Shown piece after piece: positions 42,911 to 51,834 of a stretch of 64,000 nt of DNA. Position numbers and translations under genes: made by a program. Position 1 is the first letter of the stretch. Each line of letters opens with the position of its first letter. The notes below the pieces were generated by a model. It saw only the letters and a program-made list of their open reading frames with translations. It did no database searches and was not told the origin of the DNA. This stretch comes from Photobacterium swingsii (GTDB lineage: Bacteria > Pseudomonadota > Gammaproteobacteria > Enterobacterales > Vibrionaceae), in contig NZ_AP024852.1 of NCBI RefSeq assembly GCF_024346715.1, positions 2,108,001 to 2,172,000 of the forward strand. Reading direction: 5' to 3'.

Positions 42911-44203
42911 CTAGCCTTGATGATCATCAAGTTCATCAGCAAGTTGAATGAGGCGATCTAAGATACGCTCACCATCAGCTTTCAAACCGTTATGCTCGTA
43001 CTCATTGGTTTCCCATGCTTTAGCATTTTTTAATGTCGAGAGTGTTTCTTTACTGTACGCATATTCAACATACATATCTGCTAAATACACAGCTGCCGCA
43101 ACAGGAACGGTATTCTTACTTAGTTGCTCTATGCTGTAGAGCGTTGGCCAGTCAGCTTTTTCAGCCAGTTGCTCTGCTGCTATCTTCAATGGTTTTAAAC
43201 ATTCCAGCTGATCGAACATCCACGGGTAAACCATTTCGCCAGTGAAGCAGAAATCTTGCCCTTTCTTATAATGGCACTGAGGGTATTCATCACGAACACG
43301 GTGGGCTGACCAATTGGATGCCGTGTGCTGACAATAAATTGATTCATGCAAAATCGCATAAATAGGGTTAGTTTGGTATGTCTGCTCCATCAGCATGTTG
43401 TTCAAGAAGGCATAGCTAAGCTCACGCTTCCCGTCGACTTCAACGAAAGCTTCTTCAAGCAAGTAGTACATAGGAAGTTCAGCACCACTTCTCCCCAAGT
43501 TAATACCGATTAACTGAAATTGTTCAACTGTAAAGCGCTGACCATTAGGCAATAACACTTGATTATCAACAAGGTAATCAGCAATTTCATTACAACGTTG
43601 CTGAGCAGAAGGAAAACGGTTAAAAAATTGCGCGTTTTTGTCTAGAACACGCTGGTAGGTAGCACGATACACGTCATCTGCATGGCGTGTTAACGAAGCA
43701 AGTCCGCCCGTAATAAAAGCACGAGTAAGGCTCTGTGGATAATATGACAAATAATGCAGAGCACAAAAACCGCCAAAACTTTGTCCTAATATCGACCACT
43801 GCTTCACATTCAGTGACTCACGGATAAACTCAGCGTCTCGTACAATATTATCGGCTCTAAACTGCGATAAATACGCCACCTGCTGATCGGTTGATTGACC
43901 AGCCAATGTTTGATGAGAAATAACAGTACTCTGCCCTGTACCACGCTGGTCAAGCAATAACACACGGTACGCTTGTAAAGCACGTTTTAGCCAACCGCTA
44001 TTACTATCAGGGCGTGGTGAAGGAAAGCCGGGACCACCTTGTAAATAAACTAACCAAGGTAAATCACTGCCTTGGTGTTGCTTCGCAACAATCTCTCGCG
44101 CAAAGACAGTTATCGTCTTATCCGAAGGATGATCGTAGTTGAGTGGTACTTCAAATGAATGCGGGCGATAAACAAGATCACCATCGATAAACGTTGTTTG
44201 CAC
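42911..44203 (-). CDS. proline iminopeptidase-like alpha/beta hydrolase (S33)
   Basis: A 430-residue serine peptidase of the S33 prolyl aminopeptidase family. It shows the oxyanion-loop motif LQGGPGFPSPR (HGGPG equivalent), DQRGTGQS and the nucleophile elbow GQSFGG (Ser142). The C-terminal Asp and His lie in the YLADMYVEY and EYEHNGLKADGE segments. It would release N-terminal proline from peptides. The start is GTG 44203 with GGAGG five bases upstream. Larger than the 310-residue short class, it belongs to the longer Pip class. Confidence 0.9.
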   Translation of the reverse strand: MQTTFIDGDLVYRPHSFEVPLNYDHPSDKTITVFAREIVAKQHQGSDLPWLVYLQGGPGFPSPRPDSNSGWLKRALQAYRVLLLDQRGTGQSTVISHQTLAGQSTDQQVAYLSQFRADNIVRDAEFIRESLNVKQWSILGQSFGGFCALHYLSYYPQSLTRAFITGGLASLTRHADDVYRATYQRVLDKNAQFFNRFPSAQQRCNEIADYLVDNQVLLPNGQRFTVEQFQLIGINLGRSGAELPMYYLLEEAFVEVDGKRELSYAFLNNMLMEQTYQTNPIYAILHESIYCQHTASNWSAHRVRDEYPQCHYKKGQDFCFTGEMVYPWMFDQLECLKPLKIAAEQLAEKADWPTLYSIEQLSKNTVPVAAAVYLADMYVEYAYSKETLSTLKNAKAWETNEYEHNGLKADGERILDRLIQLADELDDHQG

Positions 44204-44532
44204 GTGTTCCTCCGTGAAAATGAAAACCTATAGTGGTTTTATTCAAATAACATGGTCGTATTACTCTTTAATGTTCTCATCATATATCAAGCGTAATACA
44301 GACGCGAAAACACTTTAACACAGCGCATATAAACAGTATGCCGCTGCGCTAACCCCTTAAATTAACGCAAAAAAAGACGGGCTTTTAATCAACTGAAACG
44401 AAATTTGCTGCTCGCAATTGTTATTTTTGTGAAAATCTCTAAAATTACGCCATCGCGAATACTCAATATACGAGTATGCCCCATTCAGTCTTACAGCACT
44501 GACGCTGTAACAGACGCAGTAAAGGAAACATC
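44204..44532. other. divergent intergenic region upstream of ppaC
   Basis: 329 bases with no gene seen. It must hold divergent promoters for the aminopeptidase and ppaC. I recognise no specific operator. Confidence 0.5.
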
Positions 44533-45438
44533 ATGATTCAAGTTGTTGGTCACAAGAACCCTGACAGTGATAGCATTTGTTCTGCACTTGTTGGTGCTGA
44601 ACTACTTAAAGCTCGCGGCCTAGAAGCGAAAGCTGTTCGTCAAGGCGAATTAAACCGTGAAACTCAGCACATCCTAAAAACTGCTGGTGTTGATCAACCA
44701 GAAATGTGTACTGGCGTTGCTGGCGAAAAAGTATGGTTAGTTGATTACTCTGACCTAGCACAAGCACCAGACGATATCGCTGATGCTGAAATCGTAGGTA
44801 TTGTTGATCACCACCGCCTAGGTGACGTGATGACAGTTAACCCACTTGAAGCATGGATCTGGCCTGTTGGTTGTACTTGTACCATCATGTTCAACCTATT
44901 CAAGATGGAAGAAACTGAAATCACTCGTGAACTTGCAACACTAATGATGTCTGCAATTCTAAGTGACACAGTAGGCTTTGCTTCTCCAACTTGTACTCAA
45001 AAAGATAAAGATGCAGTAGCTGAACTCGCACCACTAGCGGGTGTTGAAGATCTTGACCTATTCATCAAAGAGCTTCTAATCGCTAAAACTGACATCCAAG
45101 GTCTTTCTGCTGCAGAACTCGTAGAAAAAGATCTTAAAGCATACCCATTCAACGAGCGTAACGTTGTTGTTGGCCAAATCGAACTAGCAACACTAGAGCA
45201 AGTTGATGCCATGATCGAAGAGCTAAACGCTGATCTACAACGTCGTTGCGACGAAGAAGGTCTTGCAATGGCTGCTCTTATGCTTACAGACATCACAACA
45301 AGCACAACTCGCCTACTTTACAAAGGTGAGTGGAATGCGACTTTAGATACACACGCTAAAGATGGCATGCTAATGATGGAAAACACGCTAAGCCGTAAAA
45401 AACAAGGCTGGCCGTGGCTACAAACAGTACTTGCTTAA
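44533..45438 (+). CDS. ppaC: manganese-dependent inorganic pyrophosphatase (family II)
   Basis: Hydrolyses pyrophosphate to phosphate. The 301-residue DHH-superfamily enzyme has metal-binding motifs GHKNPDSDS (6-14) and DHH in IVGIVDHHRLGD, and the C-terminal substrate-binding SRKKQ motif. Family II enzymes are unusual in gammaproteobacteria but known in Vibrionaceae, which supports the taxonomic placement. AAAGGAA precedes ATG 44533. Codon use is strongly biased to a few codons, which suggests high expression. Confidence 0.97.
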   Translation: MIQVVGHKNPDSDSICSALVGAELLKARGLEAKAVRQGELNRETQHILKTAGVDQPEMCTGVAGEKVWLVDYSDLAQAPDDIADAEIVGIVDHHRLGDVMTVNPLEAWIWPVGCTCTIMFNLFKMEETEITRELATLMMSAILSDTVGFASPTCTQKDKDAVAELAPLAGVEDLDLFIKELLIAKTDIQGLSAAELVEKDLKAYPFNERNVVVGQIELATLEQVDAMIEELNADLQRRCDEEGLAMAALMLTDITTSTTRLLYKGEWNATLDTHAKDGMLMMENTLSRKKQGWPWLQTVLA

Positions 45439-45463
45439 TCTGCAAGCTGTTTTAAAAACAAGA

Positions 45464-45494
45464 TTAAAAAGGAGCACATTGTGCTCCTTTTTGT
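45464..45494. terminator. bidirectional terminator between ppaC and the patatin gene
   Basis: The stem AAAAAGGAGCAC (45466-45477) / GTGCTCCTTTTT (45481-45492) has a 3-base loop. Confidence 0.9.
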
Positions 45495-45536
45495 TTGGGT
45501 GTAATTCATCCGAAATACAAGTGTGCGTCGGGATGA

Positions 45537-46796
45537 CTATGCTGTATTTGAGTTTTGAATCAACCCAGCAAAATGGGTAACAAATTCGCGCCCAACCACT
45601 TTACCTTCGCGGTAATCGACCTCAAGATCATCTTTATCGCTCAATAACGCACGACTTTTCAAACCTTTCTCTGGTGCAATTTGGATCACTTGCAGACCTT
45701 CTGGCACATTTGCCAAAAAATCACACTGCTCACGATAACTTTGGTAATACTGCGTCAGCATCTCTACCACATCCGCATTTTTACCTTTACCTGTAAGCTT
45801 TAAGAAACGCTCCATATTGTTATGAGCCAGCCATTTCCAGCTACCATTATTGGTTTTGGTTAACCGTTTATCTTTATGGTTTTGCAAAAACAATTTCACT
45901 TTATCGGGTAAATGCGCATTAGTGCTCAAGGCATCTGAGAAGTCAGCATCTTGCTGAACACTGTCTTCATCATCAAGCCTTTGCTTCCATTGTTGGAATC
46001 GCTGTGACAAATCTGAATGTGCTGCGCGTAATTTACCAATCGAGGGATTTCGGTTAATTTTTTCGATGTAACCTGGAATAGACTGTTCAATTTTATCACG
46101 CCAGTCATCAAATAAATCATCCCATTCATCATGCTCTTCAACAGGCTCGGTGCGTATCACTATGACTAAATCCGCACCTCGTCGCCATGCTTCTTGCACT
46201 GGAACAGCAGCACTAACACCACCGTCTACCCACTCTAAATCGTTAATGTTGACAGGCTGGTTATAAAGGACTGGAATCGCACAAGATGCTCTTAATACAT
46301 CTTTCCAATCCTCATCAAACATAGGTAAATAGATATCTTCTAACGTATCTTTTCGTGTAGCAGAGGCTAACGCGACACGATTAGACAACACAGCTTTGGC
46401 TTTATGAATATCAAGAGGTAACGAGCCTGACGGCGAGACACATTGAAGCGCCCAATCTAAATCCATCGGTTTTTGCTGACTCAGATACTTATACAAGTTA
46501 AAGAAATCATCCTGAGTCGTGTAGTTAACGATAAAATCGTAACCAAAACGTGGTTGCCGACTGATGTAGGATGAAAGATTAAGTGCACCTGCTGAGGTTC
46601 CAATATAGAGGTCAAAAGGGTCAAAACCCGCCTCCAAGAAAGAGTCAAATACACCAGCAGTAAAAATACCGCGCTGTCCACCGCCCTGTACAACCAAAGC
46701 AATTTTTTTGTATTCAATGCCCGCGAGTTGACCAGAGATTTGATTTACAACTTGTAAATCAGATTGTTTCAAACTAAATGATAAGCGATTTGTCAT
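45537..46796 (-). CDS. patatin-like phospholipase
   Basis: A 419-residue patatin-domain acyl hydrolase. The oxyanion motif GGGQRG is at about 38-43, the nucleophile Ser68 in GTSAG, and the dyad Asp in WVDGGVS. The N-terminal domain (about 30-230) is followed by a helical, charged extension of about 190 residues whose role is unknown. No signal peptide is seen, so it is probably cytoplasmic. I chose ATG 46796 over a GTG four codons upstream. Likely substrates are phospholipids or lysophospholipids, by family. Confidence 0.9.
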   Translation of the reverse strand: MTNRLSFSLKQSDLQVVNQISGQLAGIEYKKIALVVQGGGQRGIFTAGVFDSFLEAGFDPFDLYIGTSAGALNLSSYISRQPRFGYDFIVNYTTQDDFFNLYKYLSQQKPMDLDWALQCVSPSGSLPLDIHKAKAVLSNRVALASATRKDTLEDIYLPMFDEDWKDVLRASCAIPVLYNQPVNINDLEWVDGGVSAAVPVQEAWRRGADLVIVIRTEPVEEHDEWDDLFDDWRDKIEQSIPGYIEKINRNPSIGKLRAAHSDLSQRFQQWKQRLDDEDSVQQDADFSDALSTNAHLPDKVKLFLQNHKDKRLTKTNNGSWKWLAHNNMERFLKLTGKGKNADVVEMLTQYYQSYREQCDFLANVPEGLQVIQIAPEKGLKSRALLSDKDDLEVDYREGKVVGREFVTHFAGLIQNSNTA

Positions 46797-46862
46797 ATCC
46801 AAACACACACAGTGCTATCAGAGGCTAAGTTAGCAATATATCATCAATTGTTGAATAAAGAA

Positions 46863-46892
46863 GGAACGAGACACCATCAATGTCTCGTTATT
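46863..46892 (-). terminator. hairpin after the ynhF-like gene
   Basis: The stem AACGAGACA (46865-46873) / TGTCTCGTT (46881-46889) lies 44 bases after the stop of the mini-gene. On the minus strand it runs into CCTTCTTT. Confidence 0.6.
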
Positions 46893-46932
46893 AAGCAGAG
46901 TCACTTGGGGCATTTTATTTACGCTATCCTTG

Positions 46933-47022
46933 CTAAGCAGTCACCGAAATGAAAGAGAATGTCATGATCATGCCTAATGCTGCAACTACTGCAAAAAGTG
47001 CTAGTTTTAAATCGGTATCCAT
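46933..47022 (-). CDS. ynhF: YnhF-like 29-residue membrane protein
   Basis: A mini-gene encoding 29 residues that starts MDTDLKLALFAVVAALG and ends FSFISVTA: a short charged N-terminus followed by one transmembrane helix. E. coli YnhF is also 29 residues and begins MSTDLKFSL, with the same layout. An AGGGGA ribosome site lies seven bases before ATG 47022, and a hairpin follows the stop. YnhF is a known small inner-membrane protein of unknown function. The match is by pattern and memory only. Confidence 0.75.
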   Translation of the reverse strand: MDTDLKLALFAVVAALGMIMTFSFISVTA

Positions 47023-47168
47023 ATCTAATCCCCTATACTGCGCAATGTTTTAACATATTTGTAACCCCAGTTTAGGCGCAGATCAAGTTTAAGCGTGAAT
47101 TATATGCGAGAAGTGCAGATAGCTGTCACAATATCGCTACAAACACATACTAAATTAAGGGCATATCA

Positions 47169-47768
47169 ATGCGGTTCGTCTCTCGTTTTATTTCTTTTGG
47201 TTTATTATCTTGCTTAACCATTCCTTCTTTCGCCCATGCCGAGAATATCTACGTTACCCCTACGATTGGCTACAGCTATTCAGGCTCAATCAATAACGAT
47301 TCCGGTAATAAGGTGTCAGTCAACAATAGCGCTAACTACAACATTGCAATTGAGACAGATCTCGAACCAGGTCGAGTTGGTATCTTTGTTAGCCACCAAA
47401 ATACCGATGCAAAAGACCTCGCTGGAGAAACTCAATTTACCTACCTCCATTTTCAGAGTTCACTACGGTTTCAGCCAACCCAACAACTAGAAAGCTATTT
47501 CGGTGCCAGCCTAGGGGGGACTTTTGCTAATGCGTCATGGACTGAGAAAGAAGTCTTTTTCTCTGGTGGTTTATTTGGTGGCGCTGAATATGAACTGAGT
47601 AGAAATGCAAAGATCGTGCTAGAGGGAAGATGGCTCGGCAATGTTGTAAAAAGCAACACCACGGTAGCCTGCACGCTTCCATCAGGCAATGAAACCTGCA
47701 TCGTTTCTATAGATTCAGAACTATTTAGCCAGTTCCAAACTAACCTTGGGCTACAGTTTTCATTCTGA
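47169..47768 (+). CDS. small outer-membrane beta-barrel protein
   Basis: A 199-residue exported protein. The signal peptide ends SFAHA (about residue 24). The mature protein has alternating amphipathic strands, with glycine-aromatic pairs (TPTIGYSYSG, FGASLGGTF) and a C-terminal aromatic end (LGLQFSF), typical of an eight-stranded OmpX/OmpW-like barrel recognised by the BAM complex. The specific family and cargo are unknown. It stands alone, followed by a weak hairpin. Confidence 0.8.
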   Translation: MRFVSRFISFGLLSCLTIPSFAHAENIYVTPTIGYSYSGSINNDSGNKVSVNNSANYNIAIETDLEPGRVGIFVSHQNTDAKDLAGETQFTYLHFQSSLRFQPTQQLESYFGASLGGTFANASWTEKEVFFSGGLFGGAEYELSRNAKIVLEGRWLGNVVKSNTTVACTLPSGNETCIVSIDSELFSQFQTNLGLQFSF

Positions 47769-48163
47769 TTTAAGTGAATAATTTTTCAGTTGGCTGAAAA
47801 TATCACCCTTTTTGTAGCAAAATACAGTCTCATACTGGTTTCTGGTGGTTTTACAGCCAATAATCCTCATCGTGAAAATAAAATATATCACTACAGCTGA
47901 AGCCAAATGCAGTGATATACACCAATATAAATAATTCTCCTTGTTAGCCTAACCGCGCTCACTCCTCACAGCAAAAGTTAACACCAACACACACGGGTGT
48001 TAACAAACTTACACTCTATTGCTTTACATTTTTTCTCTCGTTACTCTCGATATATCAACACGGTTTAACAAACCAAAAACTGTGTCGCGAAATGGAAATT
48101 CTTAGCATTTTTCTCTAGCTTTTATTTAACGAATAGAGAATAGCAGTACAAAAGGAGTTGTTT
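47769..48163. other. intergenic region upstream of the NSS transporter
   Basis: No gene seen. Contains a weak hairpin near the preceding stop (TTTTCAG / CTGAAAA, about 47787-47804) and a perfect 9-bp inverted repeat, GTTAACACC (47977-47985) / GGTGTTAAC (47996-48004), 160 bases before the transporter start, which may be an operator. Confidence 0.5.
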
Positions 48164-49645
48164 ATGAAACGAGAACAATGGGGCTCACGCGCTGGATTCA
48201 TTCTTGCGGCGGTAGGCTCTGCCATAGGTTTAGGAAACATCTGGCGTTTCCCATACATGGCTTACGAAAACGGCGGTGGCGCATTTTTTATCCCTTACCT
48301 TTTTGCCATGCTTTCTGCCGGTATCCCTTTCATGATCATGGAATTTAGTCTGGGCCATAAGCTCCGTGGTGCAGCTCCACGTGCTTTCGCCAGACTAGGT
48401 GGAAAATTAGAGTGGCTTGGTTGGTTCCAAGTATTTATCGCAGCAATCATTGCAGTTTATTACGTCGCTATTATCGGCTGGGCAATTTCCTACTTAGGTT
48501 ACTCATTCACACAGAGCTGGGGAGCTGACACTAATGCCTTCTTCTTTAGCGAATACCTACAGCTTGGTGACAACTCGCCAAGTAACTTAGGTAGCCTACA
48601 GCTGCACATTGCAATTCCTATGGTGCTAGCTTGGGGGATTACATTTGCCGCTATATTTACTGGCGTAAAAGGTGGTATCGAGCGCGCGTCTAAAATCATG
48701 ATGCCGCTACTTTTCCTAATGGTTGTGGGTCTGATTGGTCGCGTATTATTCCTACCCGGTGCCATGGATGGACTAAACTACCTGTTCCAACCAGATTTCA
48801 GCAAAATACTTGATGCTAAAGTATGGTCTGCCGCTTACGGCCAGATCTTCTTTACCCTAAGTGTCGGCTTTGCAATTATGATTGCTTACTCTAGCTACTT
48901 ACCTGAAAAATCAGACATCAACAATAATGCTTTCATGACAGTATTAATTAACTGTGGTTTCTCTATCACAGCCGGTGTACTGATCTTTGGGGTTCTTGGT
49001 TATATGGCACAAGAGCAAGCCAAACCCCTTACGGAAGTTGTATCGGCTGGTGTTGGCTTAGCCTTTGTGACAATCCCAGCAGCAATAAACTTACTACCAG
49101 CACCTTATATTCTTGGGCCATTGTTCTTCTTTGCATTAGTTGTTGCAGGCCTAAGTTCACATATTTCAATCATTGAAGCGGTTACATCAGCCATTATCGA
49201 CAAACTAAATTGGAGCCGTAAAAAAGCGGCATCGGTAGTGTGCGGTACAGGTTTTGTGGTATCCCTTGCGTTTGCAACCAACGGCGGGCTATTACTCCTT
49301 GATTTGGTCGACTACTTTATTAACAACGTTGCACTACTAACAAGTTGCTTGATTGAGCTAATTGTTATCGCGTGGCTATTTAAGATTTCGGATGTACGTG
49401 AGTATGTGAACAAAATCTCTGAGTTCAGCATAGGCAAATGGTTTGAGATTTGTCTTCGCTTCCTAAGCCCAGCAATGCTTGCGATCATTCTAGCAACCAA
49501 CCTAGTGAATACATTCACCGATGGTTACGGTGGTTACGCGACCTCAGATCTATTAATGCTTGGTTGGGGCCTAGTTGCTGCAATGTTTATCGTCGCCGTT
49601 GTTATCAATGTGACATCTAAACCCGTCATTCAAAAGGAGGCTTAA
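48164..49645 (+). CDS. sodium:amino-acid symporter of the NSS family (MetP-like)
   Basis: A 493-residue transporter of the neurotransmitter:sodium symporter (LeuT-fold) family. The helix 1 signature GSAIGLGNIWRFPYM is present, followed by helices 2-12. The gene for a 32-residue MetS-type subunit follows directly, as in the MetPS methionine/alanine importers, so methionine or another neutral amino acid is the likely substrate (inference). I chose ATG 48164, with AAAGGAG six bases upstream; an in-frame TTG two codons earlier lies inside that ribosome site's spacer. Confidence 0.93.
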   Translation: MKREQWGSRAGFILAAVGSAIGLGNIWRFPYMAYENGGGAFFIPYLFAMLSAGIPFMIMEFSLGHKLRGAAPRAFARLGGKLEWLGWFQVFIAAIIAVYYVAIIGWAISYLGYSFTQSWGADTNAFFFSEYLQLGDNSPSNLGSLQLHIAIPMVLAWGITFAAIFTGVKGGIERASKIMMPLLFLMVVGLIGRVLFLPGAMDGLNYLFQPDFSKILDAKVWSAAYGQIFFTLSVGFAIMIAYSSYLPEKSDINNNAFMTVLINCGFSITAGVLIFGVLGYMAQEQAKPLTEVVSAGVGLAFVTIPAAINLLPAPYILGPLFFFALVVAGLSSHISIIEAVTSAIIDKLNWSRKKAASVVCGTGFVVSLAFATNGGLLLLDLVDYFINNVALLTSCLIELIVIAWLFKISDVREYVNKISEFSIGKWFEICLRFLSPAMLAIILATNLVNTFTDGYGGYATSDLLMLGWGLVAAMFIVAVVINVTSKPVIQKEA

Positions 49646-49646
49646 T

Positions 49647-49745
49647 ATGACTACAGGTGCAATTATCATGATGCTATTTGGCCTTGGGATCACGTGGGGA
49701 GGCGCAGCTTACTGCATCTCTGTCGCGATGAAGAAGAACGGATAG
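49647..49745 (+). CDS. metS: MetS-type small subunit of the NSS transporter (32 aa)
   Basis: A 32-residue protein (starts MTTGAIIMMLFGLGITWGG, ends AMKKNG): one hydrophobic helix with a positive C-terminus. It matches the methionine/alanine importer small-subunit family, with the WGG segment. It begins one base after the symporter stop, with AAAGGAGG upstream, so it is co-translated. Too small for default gene callers and easily missed. Confidence 0.85.
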   Translation: MTTGAIIMMLFGLGITWGGAAYCISVAMKKNG

Positions 49746-49766
49746 CTGTTAGCATAAACACATCAA

Positions 49767-49797
49767 TTAAAGAGGCTCATATCGAGCCTCTTTTTGA
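49767..49797 (+). terminator. terminator of the NSS-metS operon
   Basis: The stem AAAGAGGCTC (49769-49778) / GAGCCTCTTT (49784-49793) is followed by TTG. Confidence 0.9.
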
Positions 49798-50099
49798 TTC
49801 TGTTTTTATTTGCTACGCAACACGAATACTCACTAAATAAAGGCGAGTCTCAATAGTGTTGATCAATAAAAAGCATCAAAGACTGAGTTTAATTGGTATC
49901 CAACTCAGGAAGTATTTCGTAGCTACTTGCTAGTCAATGCTCGCAGAAATTCACACTTGTTATGCCAAACCTGTATCATTTTGGTAAAGAATCCTTTTCC
50001 TTCTGACAATCAAGCTATTACAATCCAATAAATGCCAAACATATGCACCTATCACTTATGTCTGGTTAATAATAACAATGACTTTCTCAAGGATTGGCA
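49798..50099. other. intergenic region
   Basis: About 300 bases without a recognised element, ahead of the exported-protein gene. Only AT-rich promoter-like sequence is seen. Confidence 0.5.
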
Positions 50100-50612
50100 A
50101 TGAAGTTACCTGCTCTACTACTCTCTTTAGCCTTACTACCTACCAGTGCAATGGCTGCCAGTGACACCTGTGTTAGCAACAAATACCATCAGTATATTGA
50201 TGCATCGCTATCATGGTACGAAAGCCTCGTTGCGCTGTCCGTCAAAAAAGACGAGAACCTAAAAGAAGTTGGACAATGGTTTTTAGACGGTCGCAAGCAT
50301 CACTTTGAACTAAATCGTCAAGCTTTTGATTGGTTCTTGAAAAATGATCAGTCTCGTCTCGATTTCTCACAATCAGTCGAATCATGGTTAAAACTCTCAC
50401 AGCAAGACGTTAAAACTATTTCCCAGCAAGACGACGAGTTAGGTAAGTTTGCGAAGCAAGCGTTTGATGATCGTCAAAGTAAGCCCCACCCTAAAAATTA
50501 TGAGTTACGCAGTGCATTCGCCGATTTACTTTCACACCCTGGTGATATTGAAAAGCCATTAAATGCTTATAATGAAAAAATCACCAAAATTGAAAATATC
50601 GAATGTAAATAA
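50100..50612 (+). CDS. exported protein of unknown function
   Basis: A 170-residue protein with a clear signal peptide (MKLPALLLSLALLPTSAMAAS), followed by a mostly helical, charged mature part with one N-terminal cysteine (DTCVSN) and one near the end (IECK), which could form a disulfide in the periplasm. AAGGA lies seven bases before ATG 50100. It precedes a DUF2860-type outer-membrane protein gene by 121 bases and may share its transcript. Family not recognised. Confidence 0.75.
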   Translation: MKLPALLLSLALLPTSAMAASDTCVSNKYHQYIDASLSWYESLVALSVKKDENLKEVGQWFLDGRKHHFELNRQAFDWFLKNDQSRLDFSQSVESWLKLSQQDVKTISQQDDELGKFAKQAFDDRQSKPHPKNYELRSAFADLLSHPGDIEKPLNAYNEKITKIENIECK

Positions 50613-50733
50613 CTGATCCAACAAGCTCGCAACCCCGTATAATTGTCATATACCGTTTGTATTCTTACGCGCAATGAGGATACAAACGTATTTGGGCATG
50701 AAGCCCTCATATTGTGATAACAAGGATGTGGTA

Positions 50734-51714
50734 ATGAAAGGCTATTCACTTCTCTGCCTAGCAGTGATCTCGGCATCAAGTTATGCTGGAAGACCTAATC
50801 AAGACTGGGATCCCGGTTTTGGCGGTGAAATATCCGTTGTTACTGGGTATACACGTTCAACCTCTCAGTTTAATACTGATAACAAAACGCTCTCTTCACC
50901 AAACCAAAAAGCCACGACGCAAGATAGTTTTCTGATTGCACCAATCGGTACACTGGATTACACCTTCCAGTCAGCAGACCAGCAAATATTCTTCGGTACT
51001 CGTCGGTCTGATATCGCACTTGGCCGTTTCCATCTTGAATTAGGCTACCGTCAAAAGTTTGAAGACACAGGCATATTTAGTTTCAGCTTTGTACCTGGAT
51101 TATTGAAGCAAAAAACATGGGCTGATCCCTTTATCCTGAATGAGGAACGTGAAGAAACCAAAGTTAAAACCCGCGCACTGCGTCTAACCGCAGAAAAGAT
51201 TATGGGCTCAAACTTTTCTGGTGAACTGGCGGTAGGCCATCAAAGTTACGACGATGAGAAAAGCGGGTTTGCCAACTTCACTCCCCAAGAGCAAACCTTG
51301 CTCAATCGAGAAGCCAATATACTGTTTGCACAAGGCTCCTATAGTCAGTTTGTTGGACGAGGAATGATGCTACGGGGTGCACTGAATTACACGCGTATCA
51401 ACAGTGAAGGTGAAGCAATGGCGCACACTATCTATGGTGGCGAAGCCAGTATTATTCAATTGCTCCGTTCATCCAGTTTTGCCTTCACTGTAAGTTATGA
51501 TCACGCGACATTCGATACTATAAATCCAGTGTTTAACCAAGAGCAAAAAGATGACCGTTGGGGAGCCTTTTTAGCCTACGAGTATCGACAACCATTTGGA
51601 TGGCAAAATTGGTCTGCAATTTCTCTAATTGGCTATAACCAATCACAATCCAATATTACCTTCTATGACGAAGACAGTTTATTGGCAACAGTAGGTTTAA
51701 ATTATAAATTTTGA
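50734..51714 (+). CDS. DUF2860-like outer-membrane beta-barrel protein
   Basis: A 326-residue exported protein. A signal peptide of about 18 residues (ending SASSYA) is followed by a barrel-like sequence that begins GFGGEISVVTGYTRSTSQF and ends in the aromatic LGLNYKF-type terminus (VGLNYKF), with many amphipathic strands. This matches the pattern of the DUF2860 family found in Vibrionaceae; the family name is from memory. I chose ATG 50734, with AAGGA eight bases upstream; the longer frame from 50674 is rejected. Pore or adhesion roles are unknown. Confidence 0.8.
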   Translation: MKGYSLLCLAVISASSYAGRPNQDWDPGFGGEISVVTGYTRSTSQFNTDNKTLSSPNQKATTQDSFLIAPIGTLDYTFQSADQQIFFGTRRSDIALGRFHLELGYRQKFEDTGIFSFSFVPGLLKQKTWADPFILNEEREETKVKTRALRLTAEKIMGSNFSGELAVGHQSYDDEKSGFANFTPQEQTLLNREANILFAQGSYSQFVGRGMMLRGALNYTRINSEGEAMAHTIYGGEASIIQLLRSSSFAFTVSYDHATFDTINPVFNQEQKDDRWGAFLAYEYRQPFGWQNWSAISLIGYNQSQSNITFYDEDSLLATVGLNYKF

Positions 51715-51834
51715 CCAAATAACAAGCATATTTGCCACAATTACCCCCAAACAGCCTATTAATGGAAAATAAGTTTTGTGGGAGATTGTGGCTAATATGT
51801 TATAAGTAAGGAAATTTTTTTAGTTAGAAAGCGT

